Shown piece after piece: positions 35,897 to 49,100 of a stretch of 64,000 nt of DNA (positions are counted from its first letter, which is position 1; every line of letters begins with the position of its first letter). Made by a program: the position numbers and the translations under genes. This DNA is from Polydactylus sextarius (taxonomy: Eukaryota > Chordata > Actinopteri > Polynemidae). A model generated the notes under the pieces. It worked only from the letters and a program-made list of their open reading frames with translations. It did no database searches and was not told where the DNA came from. The DNA lies in assembly GCA_016801845.1 (NCBI GenBank), contig CM028921.1, positions 14,945,275 to 15,009,274 of the forward strand, read 5' to 3'.

Positions 35897-36010
35897 GTGT
35901 AGTTACAGAGGCTGCTCCTCAGCTCACAATGATTCTAGTCCTGAGTGAAACCTCAGTGAACAGCAGCCGCTTGTCCCTGAGCTGCACAGCAAAGTCTACA
36001 AATCTGTAAT
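35897..36010 (-). promoter_or_regulatory. Probable 5' UTR exon and promoter zone of the FAM3-like gene
   Basis: On the minus strand, CTACACAG is followed by GTACGA at about 35897, a good donor, in a GC-richer stretch upstream of the first coding exon. The exact transcription start is unknown. Confidence 0.4.
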
Positions 36011-38988
36011 GTGTGAATGAATGAAAGAAATGTGGCACTGACCAACTCTGACTACATGACTGACGTTCTCTCCCAGGCCAAAGCTGTCACGCCACACCTA
36101 CCTTTAGTCACCTGAACTACCCATGTCAAACAAGTAGATCCTGTTCCACCCCCCCACCCCTACTCCCCACAGACAGATTACCTGACTTCAGTCCCACAGC
36201 TGCATTCTGCTTGTAACAATACAATACCTTTAATACAATACACACACACGCATTTCAATGACTTTACAAGCATTCACTTACTGTTGCACATTAGATAGTG
36301 CCTTCATTCATGTATTTTAGTTTCATTTACCATAATGCTATGTTACTGTGTGTATGTGTCAGTACAAAAGTGTACAGTGAGTTATGCATTTCAAGCTGTA
36401 ATTATCTAAATATAGACAGCGACGACTGAAACCGGTTCAGCTTTAATTATCTGATCAGCCACTATGTTAAGAAGCAGTTTTACTCCCCACTCAGCTTGTA
36501 AAGCAGGAATCCAGGTTTGGCACCAGCTCTTTATTGTTTTCAACAGGTGAAGTTGAGAAGTGAGAACCACACACCCCCATCAACTGCTCGCCTGCTCTTT
36601 GTCAGGCTGTGGCTGCTTTGTTTCAACACAAATTTTCAATTCTTTTATATCCAGAAATCAGAGTATCCTCCTTTTGCGATGCGTCAGCAGAATCAAGGCA
36701 CTTGTTTTCTTTTCATATCAAAGTTTTTTCTTTTTATATCAGGCTTTTTCTGGTCTTGGTTCTTGTCTGTTTATTGAACATGAACATGTCAGACCCATCT
36801 TGGAAAAAATATTACAAACAAACAAAGAAACAGATGCATTTTGGTTAAAGATCAGTCTGCAGGCCTTCAGCAGTATAACATAATACTGCTGATTTCAAAG
36901 ACAGAGTATCTCACATGGACATGACGTTTCAGTGTGTGGATGAACAGTGGTCGGCATCATCTCCAACAGTCATTGTTGACCACAGCAAGAGGATTTATAC
37001 GAGGCTGCCACTAACAAACTTTTCATTATCATTTAAAAATGAATTTTTTCTGTGTTAATCATTCAGCAAGAATAGAATCAGGTACTGCGAATCTCAGTTC
37101 AAGTCCAAACTGCAGTAATATTTGTAATTCCCCCAACTTCTGGATGTGTCGACCATCGGGTGACCTACATATCCACAGCCTCCAGCCACTAAACACGTTG
37201 AAGTTTTCATTATCATTAAATCTGACAAACTGATGGATTGAGACACCATTTAGATTTGTTTTTAATAATGTTTTAATGTTTAAGGCTTTGGATTTTTAAC
37301 CATCCTACCTACAGTCACAATATTTTATCAATAAATTAAAACTCACTGGACATAATGATCAATCAACTAATGACATATTTGCTGATTATTACATTTTCAT
37401 TATTGTCTCATTGACAATCCATGATGTCCTCAATTGGACAAAATAATTCACTCATCTAACAAAAGCTGCAGATTAATTTTATGTCACCCGATTATTGCAT
37501 TGATCTGATTGAGTTTACTTGGTAGATCTAATGTTGAGATTATTTTGTCAAGCTGATTGCAAGGAGAAATTTTCAGTATAAAAATATTTTCTTGGAAGAA
37601 AATTAACACTTGAGTAACAAATGGACACCTGAGCAGGACTGGATTTTTGTTGTATTTAGCCTTGGTGAGACACCAGAATCCACTGAAAAGACCAGTCATT
37701 TTACCTCCCAGAGTTACTGTGTTTATGTTACTGTATTGTCCTTTTATTACAGTAAATGATCTGAACACTTAAAGTGTAACTAACAGATGGAGGCAGCTGT
37801 AGACCAGCAACACCAGTGAGCGGTAGTTCCTCCAACCTGTGAGCAGTCAAATGACTGCTTTTGACAGTGGAGTGTGGTGTATGTGAACAGACTGATGTCA
37901 CAGCAGTGTTAAAACAAATAGCTCTGTCTGTAGGAACCCTGTTACACTGTCATGTTGTCACACACACCAACTGCAGCTGCTGTGTGGAGGCTGCCGGGTT
38001 TACTCCTCTCAATCAATAGAGAACTGATCGTAAACATCAAATCATTTACACCCAAACACATGTGACAAGGCCCAGAACAAGAATCTCTGGAGTCACGGAG
38101 ATGATCTTTTTTTCCAGAATAAATTACAAATATGTCAGTGGTCCGGAAAAATACTCTGTCTGCTACATCATAAAAAAAGACCTGTCGTGGTGGACAATGG
38201 GTGCCTCTTACAACAGCTGGTCCAGGTTCAAATCGCAGTGCGTTATATATATAATTCCTAATCCAGGAAACTGAACATGACACGTCTTTAGCTGTCCCTT
38301 ATGATAGAATTCAAATATAACACATTCTTCATGAAAATATAAATTGTTTTTTTTTATGCTGCAGCAGACTGTTAAATGCTAAAGTGTTAACAGCTGCCTC
38401 AAATAAACCTGTTGTGGGAAACACCTGAACATGTTACAGTCATGTCCAGTCTGATGTCCTCAGCCCACAATGGTCCTGGATTAGTTTGTTTATGTATACT
38501 GGTAGTTTACTGGTAACACTGGAGATCAGCCCTGCAAGGTTCAATGAAACAGACAGCGATATCTGTCTGAAACGATCAAACCTCAGAGAGAAACATTCAT
38601 CTGTGAAGGCAGCGCAGTGTCTGGAGTGTTCGGATTCAGGACGAGCCTGAATGCAGTACATGACAAACTGAATATCAGACAATGTTGCTCATTTTTAGAA
38701 TAAAGACCAGAGGACCAAATGTTAGAGCAACAAGAGAGACGATGTAGCTGCACATTTCATGGAAATGAATGAGAAATGAGAGGTGGAGGTTCAAAATGCT
38801 CCTAAGGAGGAAGGAGTTTTCTCTTAATTCCTTTACAGGATTTCTCAAAGAAGAACTAGAATCTAGTCTATCTGGGGGAGATGTTAAGTTCACATGCAGA
38901 AGCAGAAAACTGCTGAAATATGGGTGTTGATTTAAGAGGATGCAACTCTTACCTGTGTTACTGTGAGATGGACAATGGATAAGAGACA
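36011..38988. other. Intergenic stretch with no supported gene
   Basis: Several short ORFs occur, but none has splice sites or a recognisable domain. It holds a C-rich run near 36150 and AT-rich repeats that I cannot assign. Confidence 0.5.
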
Positions 38989-39916
38989 AGTGTTGTCAAA
39001 AAATTGATTTTCAGATACTAATGGATACTAAAAATCAGTATCGAAACAGGTATTAATTTGCAAAAGTATCAATACTAAAAGTGACATCATCGCCTCCAAC
39101 TGACAGACATGCAGCACCAACCCTTACTAGCAGCTGCCGGGCACATGAATACAAAGCCCCCTAAGGTCCCTTAAAGTGTTTTTTTTTTTTATCTAGACTA
39201 TCATACGCAGTGCTAACATGTGAACTTCTCAAGAGAAGTTTTATGAGTGTTTGCGAGCAATATCTCTGCTGAGTTAACATTGTGTCTGCTAGCCAAGATA
39301 ACATCATTCAGGTACTGGCTAGCAGCCATGGCTAATAGAAAATGATGACACTAATATATAAGCTAGGCAGCTAACGTTATCAGTCCTGTCCATCTGTAAC
39401 TGCATAACACAGTAATTAGTGTCTTAAACAGTGCTGGGTGTAATGTGTTACTAAAGTAACACAATTACAGTAATAAATTACTTTTTGCTGGAACACAGTA
39501 ATGTAAGACATTACCAATACATTTTCAGGAATAATATACTCATTACATTTTTCAACAACATGCTTTACAACATCTGCCAAATCCTGCTTCCACAGTTATT
39601 TTAGTAAAAGTAACTCAGAAGTAAAGCAGGGGTCATGTAAAGCATTACAATTTAGAGGCAGTAATACTGTAATGTAACTAATTACTTACTGAAATAACAG
39701 TAACTAGTAATCTGTAATGTGTTACATTTTTGGAAGTAACTTGCTTAACGATGGTCTTAAAAGTATTATGTGTAACTTGTGTTGCTCCAATTTTCATTAA
39801 AACTAAAAAGATCTTTTTTTCATAGTGAAAATGGTTGAAATGAAAATGGTTTTGAGTATTAAGTATTATCCTTTGTATCAGTATCCAGTTTGAAATTTTA
39901 GTATCATGACAACACT
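38989..39916. repeat. Non-autonomous DNA transposon with AGTGTTGTCA ends, carrying a nested MITE
   Basis: AGTGTTGTCA at 38989-38998 is the exact inverse of TGACAACACT at 39907-39916, and GATACT/AGTATC words flank both ends. A GTTAC-rich MITE of the 21735 type (39429-39752, start CAGTGCTGGG) sits inside. There is no transposase. Confidence 0.65.
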
Positions 39917-40112
39917 ATAACAGACTGAGGTCATTAAACCCTCCTGGTGAGGTGATCAACACCCCAAGCGTCTGTCTTCAGGACCTGTCATACAGTGATA
40001 TCCATCCTCAGCAACGGCCGGTGTCCAGATGTGGCACTACCCACAGTGCACCAGGTTGGTGACCACCAGCGCCAGCATATGGGTACAATCCATGTCCCCA
40101 CACCACCGTGGT

Positions 40113-43100
40113 TTACATGAGAGCATTGAGGTGCCCGGAGTGTCCCACAGAGTTTAGCATCAGCGCCCGTTGGTCCAGCACCTCCCTCTCGCGGTTCAGT
40201 GCCACCCTCTCCTGTTCCACCATGGCTCTGTCCCGCTCAACGGTCGCTCTCTCCCGCTCCAACCACAGCCGCTCCGCCTGCACAGCTGCCCGATCCCTCT
40301 CCACCGCCACTCTGTCTCTTTCCACCATCTCCCTCTCTCGCTCCAGTGCCGCCCTCTCCCTCTCCACCATCTCCCACTCTCGGCCCAGTCCTCCCAGTGG
40401 CCCGTCGCATGTCTCTGAGCTGCGCTGGTTCTGGTCCACACCGTCATTGAATGGCTCCTGTCCGTAGCCTGTGGAGGGGGCGGGGAGAGGGGGGTGTGTG
40501 GGGCGGGATCGGTGTCTAGGGGTGGGATCCACATGCTGATTGTTGTCCTGCGTGACAGGGGTGAGGAGGGGGGCACTGCTGGCCAGGCGTCCCTCCATGG
40601 CTTCATTCATCAGGTGGAACCAAGGCCAGGAGGAGGCACCATCTGCTACACTCTCCATCCCCACAGGGGGATACTTTAGATCCTGAGGAAAGGAAACATG
40701 GAAAGGTGGAGAGAAAGAAAGGAAAGAGAAGACAACAGGAATCAAAGAAAGAGCAGAGGATGAGAGGAGAGGAAATAAGGCAGGAGCAGAAAGAGAGAGG
40801 AGAAAGAGAGGATAGGAGAGGAGGAAAAGAGAAAGAAGAGAAGAGACAAGGATGGAGGGGAAGAAGGAGGGCAAGAGAGGAAGAGCAGGAGGACAACAAA
40901 AGGATAGAAGAGGAGCAGTCATGTTTTTTCTGTAAAAACATGCGTGTTGACTTTGTCTCTGAGCTTCACAAAGGATGGGACAGTTTGCAATAAATAAAAA
41001 CCATAAAATAAAAACATTACAACCGAAAGTGAGATCACTCCTCTGTAATCTGTGTGCCACAGATTGAATAATGCTGGACACAGAACCTGACACAGAAGAG
41101 TTAAAATTTTTACCTTGTATCGTCTCTTCAGATTATCCCACTTCTTCGCCATCTGGTAGGTGGAGACTTTCCCCAGTAGCCCCAGCTCTTTCAGGATGGC
41201 TCTGAGAAACATGGAAGACAGATGCCATAAGACATGTGACTCATTCACACTGAGACAACAGCAAGACAACATGGTATGTTAACAGTTGGCATTTATCTCA
41301 GTGGTCTCACTTCCAAGCGGCTTTGGCTGCATTTCTTCTCCCAGTGAACAAAGCTTCGTTGGCGGCTCGTAATTTAATCATCCTCCTTGTGTCCTGGTCA
41401 GTCACTGAAATGGAGAAATGGCAGAGACATGAACTGATAGATGGACAAGGACATGGAGACCAGGTTTTCTTTAGCATTTGCCTCGAGATTCCTAACGTAC
41501 TTTTATAAGAGAGGTCAGAGGGTGTTGAACACTCTTCTCCACTGGCGTCGATGTAGGTGACGTTCCCGTCAGCCTCAGCATTGTCCCCTGCAACCATGGT
41601 CTCCAGCTCCGACACGCTGCCTCTCTCCACCATCAGGCAGTCTCTGTCGGGAGGTGGGGATGAGCCGAAGACACCATCTTCCTCGTTGGTCCAGACAGGT
41701 GTCACTCTGGGAGCTTTGCCCAACAAGCGTCCCTCCAGAGCATCACTCATCAGCTGAAACCAGGGCCACGAGGCTGGGTTGGTCTGGTTCTCCATTCCCC
41801 GTGGAGGAAACTTCAGGTCCTAGAGAAACACAGGTGAATGACCACCAGAACATAACCGATTCATGTTTGATATCCAAAGAATGTTTGTACCAAATTTAGA
41901 GAAACTTCTTTAAGGCCTTCTTGAGATCACATCAAAGAGCCCACAACTATGTTTTGTGAGGCCACAGTGACCATGATCTTTGCTAACCAAAATATTATCA
42001 TTTCATCTATGAGTCCAAGTGAAGGTTTGAACCAAAGTTTAAGAAATTTCTTCAAGGAGTTGCAGTGATATCACCTTCAAAAGAATGGGATAGAAATGAC
42101 CAGAAAACATAATGATTTAAGAAGAGCTTTAGGAGCCCACCATCATCTCAATTAATTTTACTATAGATTAAGATAAAACCTTGAACCACCAGATAATTAC
42201 AGATTTTCAAAATAGTTACAGATGTCTATCAAGAGTAGGAATAAAGAGATGCAGCAAAAACTAGAATCAGAAGACACTCAACCAATCAGGAGATAAAGGT
42301 CAAGTGTTGAATGTTCTCACCTTGAACTTGGTCTTCAGGTTGTCCCACTTCTTAGCGACCTGGTCCGATGTGATCTTCCCTGTAAGACCCATCTCCTTCA
42401 CTATTCCCCTGTGGATGAACATATTTGTCTCTCTAACTGTGAACCACAGCTTGTAAAAAAAAATATGGCACAATCACAGAATCGTTTGAATTGACTGATT
42501 TACCTCCAGGCCGGCTTTGCTGTGTTCCTCCTCCCGGTAAAGAGAGACTCGTTCGCAGCTCGTAATTCAATGAGTCGCTTGGTGTCGTCTTCTGTCACTA
42601 CAAAACAGGTTGGACACAAGTCTGTTGGTTTTATATTTGACAAGAAATGAACATCCATAGGGGCCCAGCAAATTCTAGGGACACTGAAATGAGGCTTTTT
42701 AATTCAGAGCTCAATGGTGACCTCTGCTGGTCAAAGTCTTCATAACCAACCAGCATGCAAATCTTAAATTAATAAATAACGTTTAAACACAAAGAACATT
42801 CTGTCTTGTGAAATTGGACATTTTTGACATATTGTGAAATTAGAGCAAATTATGATTTATAAAGGGAAATTGGTGTCAGATGAATGTATAAATGATTTTA
42901 TAAATCTGATTTTTTTTGTGTAAGCATTTTCTGTTTTGTGCATATGCCACCTTTTGACTGAATCAGTTTTATAAATAAGGCCCTGGATCTTTTTATTCTA
43001 CCACTGAAACATTAAAACGTTTGTGATTGTAACAACGTAGTAAAATATCTTCCATTTGACTGGTCAGTCAATGTGCTGTCACTGATGTCTATAAAGTCTA

Positions 43101-46100
43101 TATCAAACAGCACTGATCTAGGTAGGTTTGGGTGGTATGCTGAAAATAATGTGTACCAATTGTGTCCCGTATTGAACCAATACTAAATCTAACAATAATG
43201 CTCAAAATAAAACACAGGGAATACTAAGGACAGCAAAATTATCGTGGTGGGATCTACGTCCCCCCACTGTTACGCCCCCCAAACTATTTCACTGTTTGTG
43301 TGGTGGCGTAGGCACCAGAGGCCTCTTTCAGTTATCCTGCTTCACTAATCCTGACAATCGCAGTCTGGCTAAGCGGTACTATGAAGCTGGTTATCAACTC
43401 GATTAGTCAACCCAGGTTTTTCCAATTTAGATGTGAGCGTGTTCACATAAAAGAGGCTGCGTTTGCAGCAGATGAACAATCACAAACATTGAAAAGAGTA
43501 CTGGCAGAGCGGCGACTTCACAGCCGAAGAGCAGACAATCATTTTACAAAAATATGAGGAATACCGGCTGATAATCCAAGGCAAAAAGCAACACGGTGGC
43601 AGCTGCTAAAAACCGAATAGACAGCTGGTAAAAGTTCGCCGATTGCGTAAACGCGCAAGTTCACAGCTCCACAGAGACGAGTAGATGTGATTGACTGTAA
43701 TTAAATTAAAATCAAATCAATGAACGGCTGAAATCTAGACTGTTAAGGTGAATAGGCTGATACAACTTAAACATTCGTGTTCAGCTGCACCTGTAGCAGC
43801 ACAAAACAATAAAAACTTAATATAATAATATGATTCAAAGTTCTAAGTAGTACTTTCATATCTTATAAGTCCAATTACAGTTCCATTGTGTCAATCTCTG
43901 ATTTAGGATGACAAGCACAGTTAATAAAGGTGATGGGGGTGTGTCGTCGGACCCTGGCAGCTCCAAACAGGCTGCATTTGTACAATGTATCATTAATAAA
44001 ATACAGTTATTTAATATCCTAGTTAATTATTGTAGGAATCAATAACGCAGCAGTGCCACTGTCTGAGGGACAGTCAGCTCTACTGCGCTGTGTCACTGAC
44101 AATGTGCAGTTTGAGGAGATCACAGATATATGTGACGCTCCAATAAATAATCTTGCTGGTCTCTAAAAACCCCCATCCTCTTCATAGACCCTCTCTCAAT
44201 CCCTGCACCGAGCTCCACAGATCTTCAATAAAAGGACGAGAAATTTTCAAGAGGGCGGGGATTTTATAGGCGCCGATCTCTGATCTGGAACATAACCTGC
44301 TCCAGAGCAGGTTAGCCTTTCAGCATAAGTTACCATGGAGATGTAGCCCGGTAAGAAGTGAACCACCATCGTAGGACAGAAAACCCAGAGTTAAACCTGA
44401 AGTTACCGCGATAAGAACAAATCCTGCTTCGTAGTACAGGCCTCAGGTCTCACAAACATTCCAGCATCAGTGAGAGCTACGTTACTCCACCTCAACTCAC
44501 ACACAGCAAAGTGGACGGAGACATACAGCTGCCCAGACATATCTGTTTAGAAGAATGGTTTAGTTGATGCTGACAATGTTTTCTCAGAGCAACGTGTTTG
44601 CAACTGATTTCGGAGATTCTAATAAATAATCAAAAATTTCGATAAAGAGTGCACAAATTTGCACAGTTAGTTTCCTCATTAAACCTGCCTATCATGTCAC
44701 TAACCATTGTAATCGCTGTCTTTTATACAAAGCTGCTGAGAACAAAGTTATTAGTTTAAAGTTTTGTGATCACTAGATTGTGTGCATTTGTTCTGTAAGC
44801 AATCTCTTTTTTACAAAAACATGTTAGTGAAATATTTTGGTCATGAAAATGCGCTGCCTCCTCTTCTGTTGCTGGACAGGTAGTGGAGGCAGGTGTTCCC
44901 GAAGTGTACAGGCATGGGCAAGTTTACAGGGAAGTTGAAGGGATAAAGGATTTTCTAAATTTTCAAAAAATCTATTTTTTTTAACCAACCAAAATTGTTT
45001 CTACATTAAATATCTATGGTGTTGGTTATTGGTGGAAAAATTCCTTCTTGAGAGAAATGCATCTTTACGAGAACTGATATTGTCATAACTGTTATAACAG
45101 ACCTCCCCTCGACGCAGACAGGTGGAAGAGAGCCCAACTTCTTGACGCACTGGAGCTAACCCAACGGCTGCGCCGCCTTCCCAAGATGCTTTGCAAGAGC
45201 ATCAAAAACGACTCACCTACTCCATTGAAAATGAATTGAAGGCATGTGGCGCGGTGAACTTGCCGCAACCAGGGGATCTCCGGCATAAGCCTACTACTCA
45301 TCATACCATCACACCATTGTTCAAAATATATTAGAGGAATTGTTTTAATATACAAGGGATTATTAAATTAATTGAAGATGAATGCACTACTAAAAATAGC
45401 TACTAACCATGTATGATTCTTCTGTTTTAGTAATGGCTGAAAAAAAAAAATCCAGTATGGAAGTGTTTCAGCTGGTCAACACCAGGAAAGGCCAGGTGCA
45501 GTATCTGCAACAGACTTATAAACTTGTGAGCTGTGTAAGTTATTCACTTAGTCGGTCATTTAATGACTTTATTTTTATATAAAAATAGGTAGAGAATGTT
45601 CTGCAAACCAAATGGAAATAAATGTTTTGTATTGCTGTATTTATTATTATTATATTATGTATTAGTATTGTTATTGTAGTGCTGTATGTTTTGTTTGTCT
45701 ATTTGTTTTATATGCATATTTTATAGCTGATTTGTTATCTGTAAATTAAAGATAACGTGCACATTCCTTTTCATATTATTGTGAATTTTATTTTGAATTT
45801 ATTTAAGTTTGCTGTCGTGCACTAAAACAAACATGATGCTGCAATGAAACTGAGTATTTATTCACTTAGTTGGTTATTTAATGACTTCATTAAGTAAAGA
45901 GAAGAAAGTTCTGTTTGTTTTTATTTATATTTTATAGTTGCATTTGTTATCTGTTTTCAATAAATAATGTTGACTGATTTTTTTTTGCATCTGTTGTGAT
46001 TAGTGTGTCATTTTTATCATGCAAATAGAAGGGAAACTTTCAATTAAGCCAGAAAAATATTGGCAAAAAAATTGACAGCAGACTTTGGCCATCGGCTGAC

Positions 46101-49100
46101 CCCAACGTTCGACCGTATCGACCTCTTCAGCAGGCAGCTGCAGCAAAGCCCTAGTGGAGGATAGAGGCTAAAGTGATGATAGCATGGAACTAGGACTTGG
46201 ACCAGGCGCTGATGTAGTTGACAACGTTGATTACACTGATTTGTCAGCGTTTCTAACTTGTGTCGACGTGTCCAATTAAAAAAACCAGATAACTGCGTCC
46301 AGTACCAGTGCAGGAACAGTTTACCTGGAGCCCCAAACGGGAAAAGCAAATTGCAAACTGTTGAGTAAAATGTGGACCTGTCTCATGTGCTGTCCTTTCT
46401 TTTTTTGTTAGGGCATTTTTTGCTGATAATCAGAGACAGTGTAGAGAGACAGGAAAGAGGGAGGGGAGTGGGGGAAGGACACACAGGAAAGATCAACTCA
46501 GTTGGGACTCAAACCCACAAACAACTGCACGGCATATACGCCAATGTGGTGCGCCTTAGCCACTCGCCCATCCAGGTGCCCCGTGTCCTGTCCTTTCTGT
46601 ACTCAGACTGAGGTATCTAGTCAGAAGGAGTGCAGAAGCATCATTTGCCAAATTAAAATTACCATTATTGCTAATTGTGTTAGCCTGTCTATGAAGTTTT
46701 CCATTATGTGTTAGCATCAACTTGCTAGTAGTTTTCCACATTAAATGTTAAAAATGTTTGTATTACTGAAAAACAAGTGAGTGAGTGATCAAGAGAGTGT
46801 TGCACGGGAGGCAAGAATAATAAATGGTAATATATGTTTATTGTGTGGCTTATCTGTCTGGGTTTGAGAGTACTGAGCGGATTTTTGTTGTGCTTCTGGG
46901 TCAGTAGTAGTACTACATATTGAGGTGTGGGCATGGAGACCTTCAGTGGTTAGTCAGTATCTTACTGCAGAAACTGCAGTAAGATCCATCAAAAACTGAC
47001 TGAACCAGCAGCGATAGAAAGTTAAATAATGTTCAAACCATCGATAAACACAATCATGAATGCTGTCTTACCTTTGCTGTCTTGTTTACGAGATGTAAAT
47101 CCATACTATGCACTATGTTTTTTGTAAACATAGTGCATATTCCTGATATTCCCAGCACATCCTGGAACGTTACATGTGTGTTCTGACATTTTTCTGTTTT
47201 CCTCTTGTCCAACACAGTCATAGCTCGAGCTAACAAGGGTAAATCAGAGTCCTGTATGGGTTTGGTTCACCCATTGGGTGCTCATTGGTACCTGAGCAAA
47301 CAGGTAAAATATATTGTACTGTGTTGGGTTGGACATGATAAGAGTGGGGTCTAAATTGCAATTTTACAACACATGATGACACATTTTTTGTGACACACAG
47401 AGATCACTTATTATTATTATTATGAGATTACTTTTTATACACGTTACATCACCCGATTTAGCACTAAGTATGTCTATGTGTTTCATATATTTTATTTTCA
47501 CTCTTTCCTGCCTGTGGATGGCAGAAAATGAACTTCAGAGTGTTTATGTGTTGGAGAGAGTTTAGCTGGTTCTCAGTGTACAGCAATTACATCAATCAAA
47601 GACAGCACAGACTTCATTCATGGGTGAGTCGGGTGTAGGTATTAATTTATAGCAGGTCTGGTTGGGTGCGGTAGTTATATGGTGGTATGGTCGGAAAACG
47701 GGCCAGATGTGGGCTTAAGTATGACAGGTACAGGCGGGTGCAGATTGTTAAAATTAGACCCGTGCAGGACTCTAAGGTAAATGCCCTCACATCTTACATT
47801 TGTACGTGAACTCTGCCATCCGGTGCAAGTCTCCCAGAGCAGAGGACCCATTTTTCTCCTCACTGTCAACCAGCAGGTCCATCTCCGACTCAGTCAGAAA
47901 CTCTGCCATCCCCCCCCGGCTCCGGCGAGCTCGTTTCTTGGGCGTTGGTGACAGTGGCTCACAGTCTTCGTCTTCATCCTCGACAATGGGCGTGAGGATA
48001 GGGGCAGCACCGGCGAAGCGTCCCTCCATGGCATCATTCATTCGGTAGAACCAGGGCCAGGAGCTGGGGTTGGTCTCCACGCCTCGGGCAGGAAACTTCA
48101 GCTCCTGGTATACACAGAGACAAATGCTCACAGGATTCTCACCCTCCTGATCCCCCTCAAGTGGAGAACCCCTGCCTCTATCCTCCATTATTTAAAGGTG
48201 ACATTGAATGGGCGAACAGGGTTTTGATCCTTGTTCTGTGATGTGACATATACTCAATAAAATGTTGGTTGGATGTGTAATGCCTCAGAACCTAAAAATC
48301 CTCTCAGAAAGATATTTTAGGGTGGACGGGGTGGTTAAATGTGTGGTTTTTCATCTATTTGTCATCTTTTCAGTCTTACCTGGCAACCTCATTATGAAAT
48401 GCAAGCACTTGACACTGATTGGCTGCCTTCACTGTCACTCAAATGAATGTAACTTTGGAACACAGACAGACCATCTTTTTACTGCTATGGCCTTTGAAGG
48501 GGAGGGAATAGAGTCAGAGTGGGGGGGCAGTGACGTAAATTTTATGTCACAAACAACAGTTTTTGAAATTGACCCATTTTCTAGCAACATTTCTAAAAGA
48601 TGAATTTCTATGAAAATACAATGTTCAGAATTTCTAGCACTTATCACGTTCCGGAATGTGAGCGGACTACCGTTCTTCAACAAAGACCAGGTAAAAATGC
48701 TTTTTGATTCTCTGTCACCTTGGACAATGAGACAAGGATGTGGTGCATTAAAAAAAAAAAAAAACATTTATTTTGTCTTTTATTTTCTTAAAGTATTTTT
48801 TCAAAAATGGGTCTTGAAATTGAGGGGTCATCATCATGGCTGTACACAGCCCCAGTTGTACGATACAGAAAGAGAACAGAAAAGGAGAAGTCATAGAGGT
48901 ACCAAGTTGGTTCTGAATATCTGGATGTATTACTGGATTCACTTACAGTGCATTCAGAAAGTATTCACAGCACTTCACTTTTTCCATATTTTGTTATGTT
49001 ACAGCCTTCCAAAAATGTATATAAGTATTCACAGCAATTACAGCCTCAAGTCTTCTCGAGTATGATGCTACAAGCTTGACACACCTATTTTTTTTCTACT

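Noticed and set aside
36517..36883. Three overlapping plus-strand frames of 79-107 codons
   Set aside because: All three frames are open by base composition (T-rich); there is no domain or exon structure.
37942..38283. 113-codon minus-strand open frame in the intergenic region
   Set aside because: No recognisable domain, no splice signals in the right phase, and an overlapping frame on the other strand.
40706..40993. Plus-strand open frame rich in Lys, Arg and Glu
   Set aside because: It is a translation of the A/G-only intron tract and has no splice or start support.
45092..45355. 87-codon minus-strand open frame in the 5.2-kb intron
   Set aside because: No known family, no splice support, and the region's other strand looks equally repeat-like.
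46504..46582. Possible tRNA gene (A and B box-like)
   Set aside because: It lacks a proper cloverleaf and is part of a SINE with a second copy at 13.6 kb.
48610..49065. 151-codon plus-strand open frame
   Set aside because: It runs across a poly-A tract and into the Tc1 terminal repeat. Not a gene.
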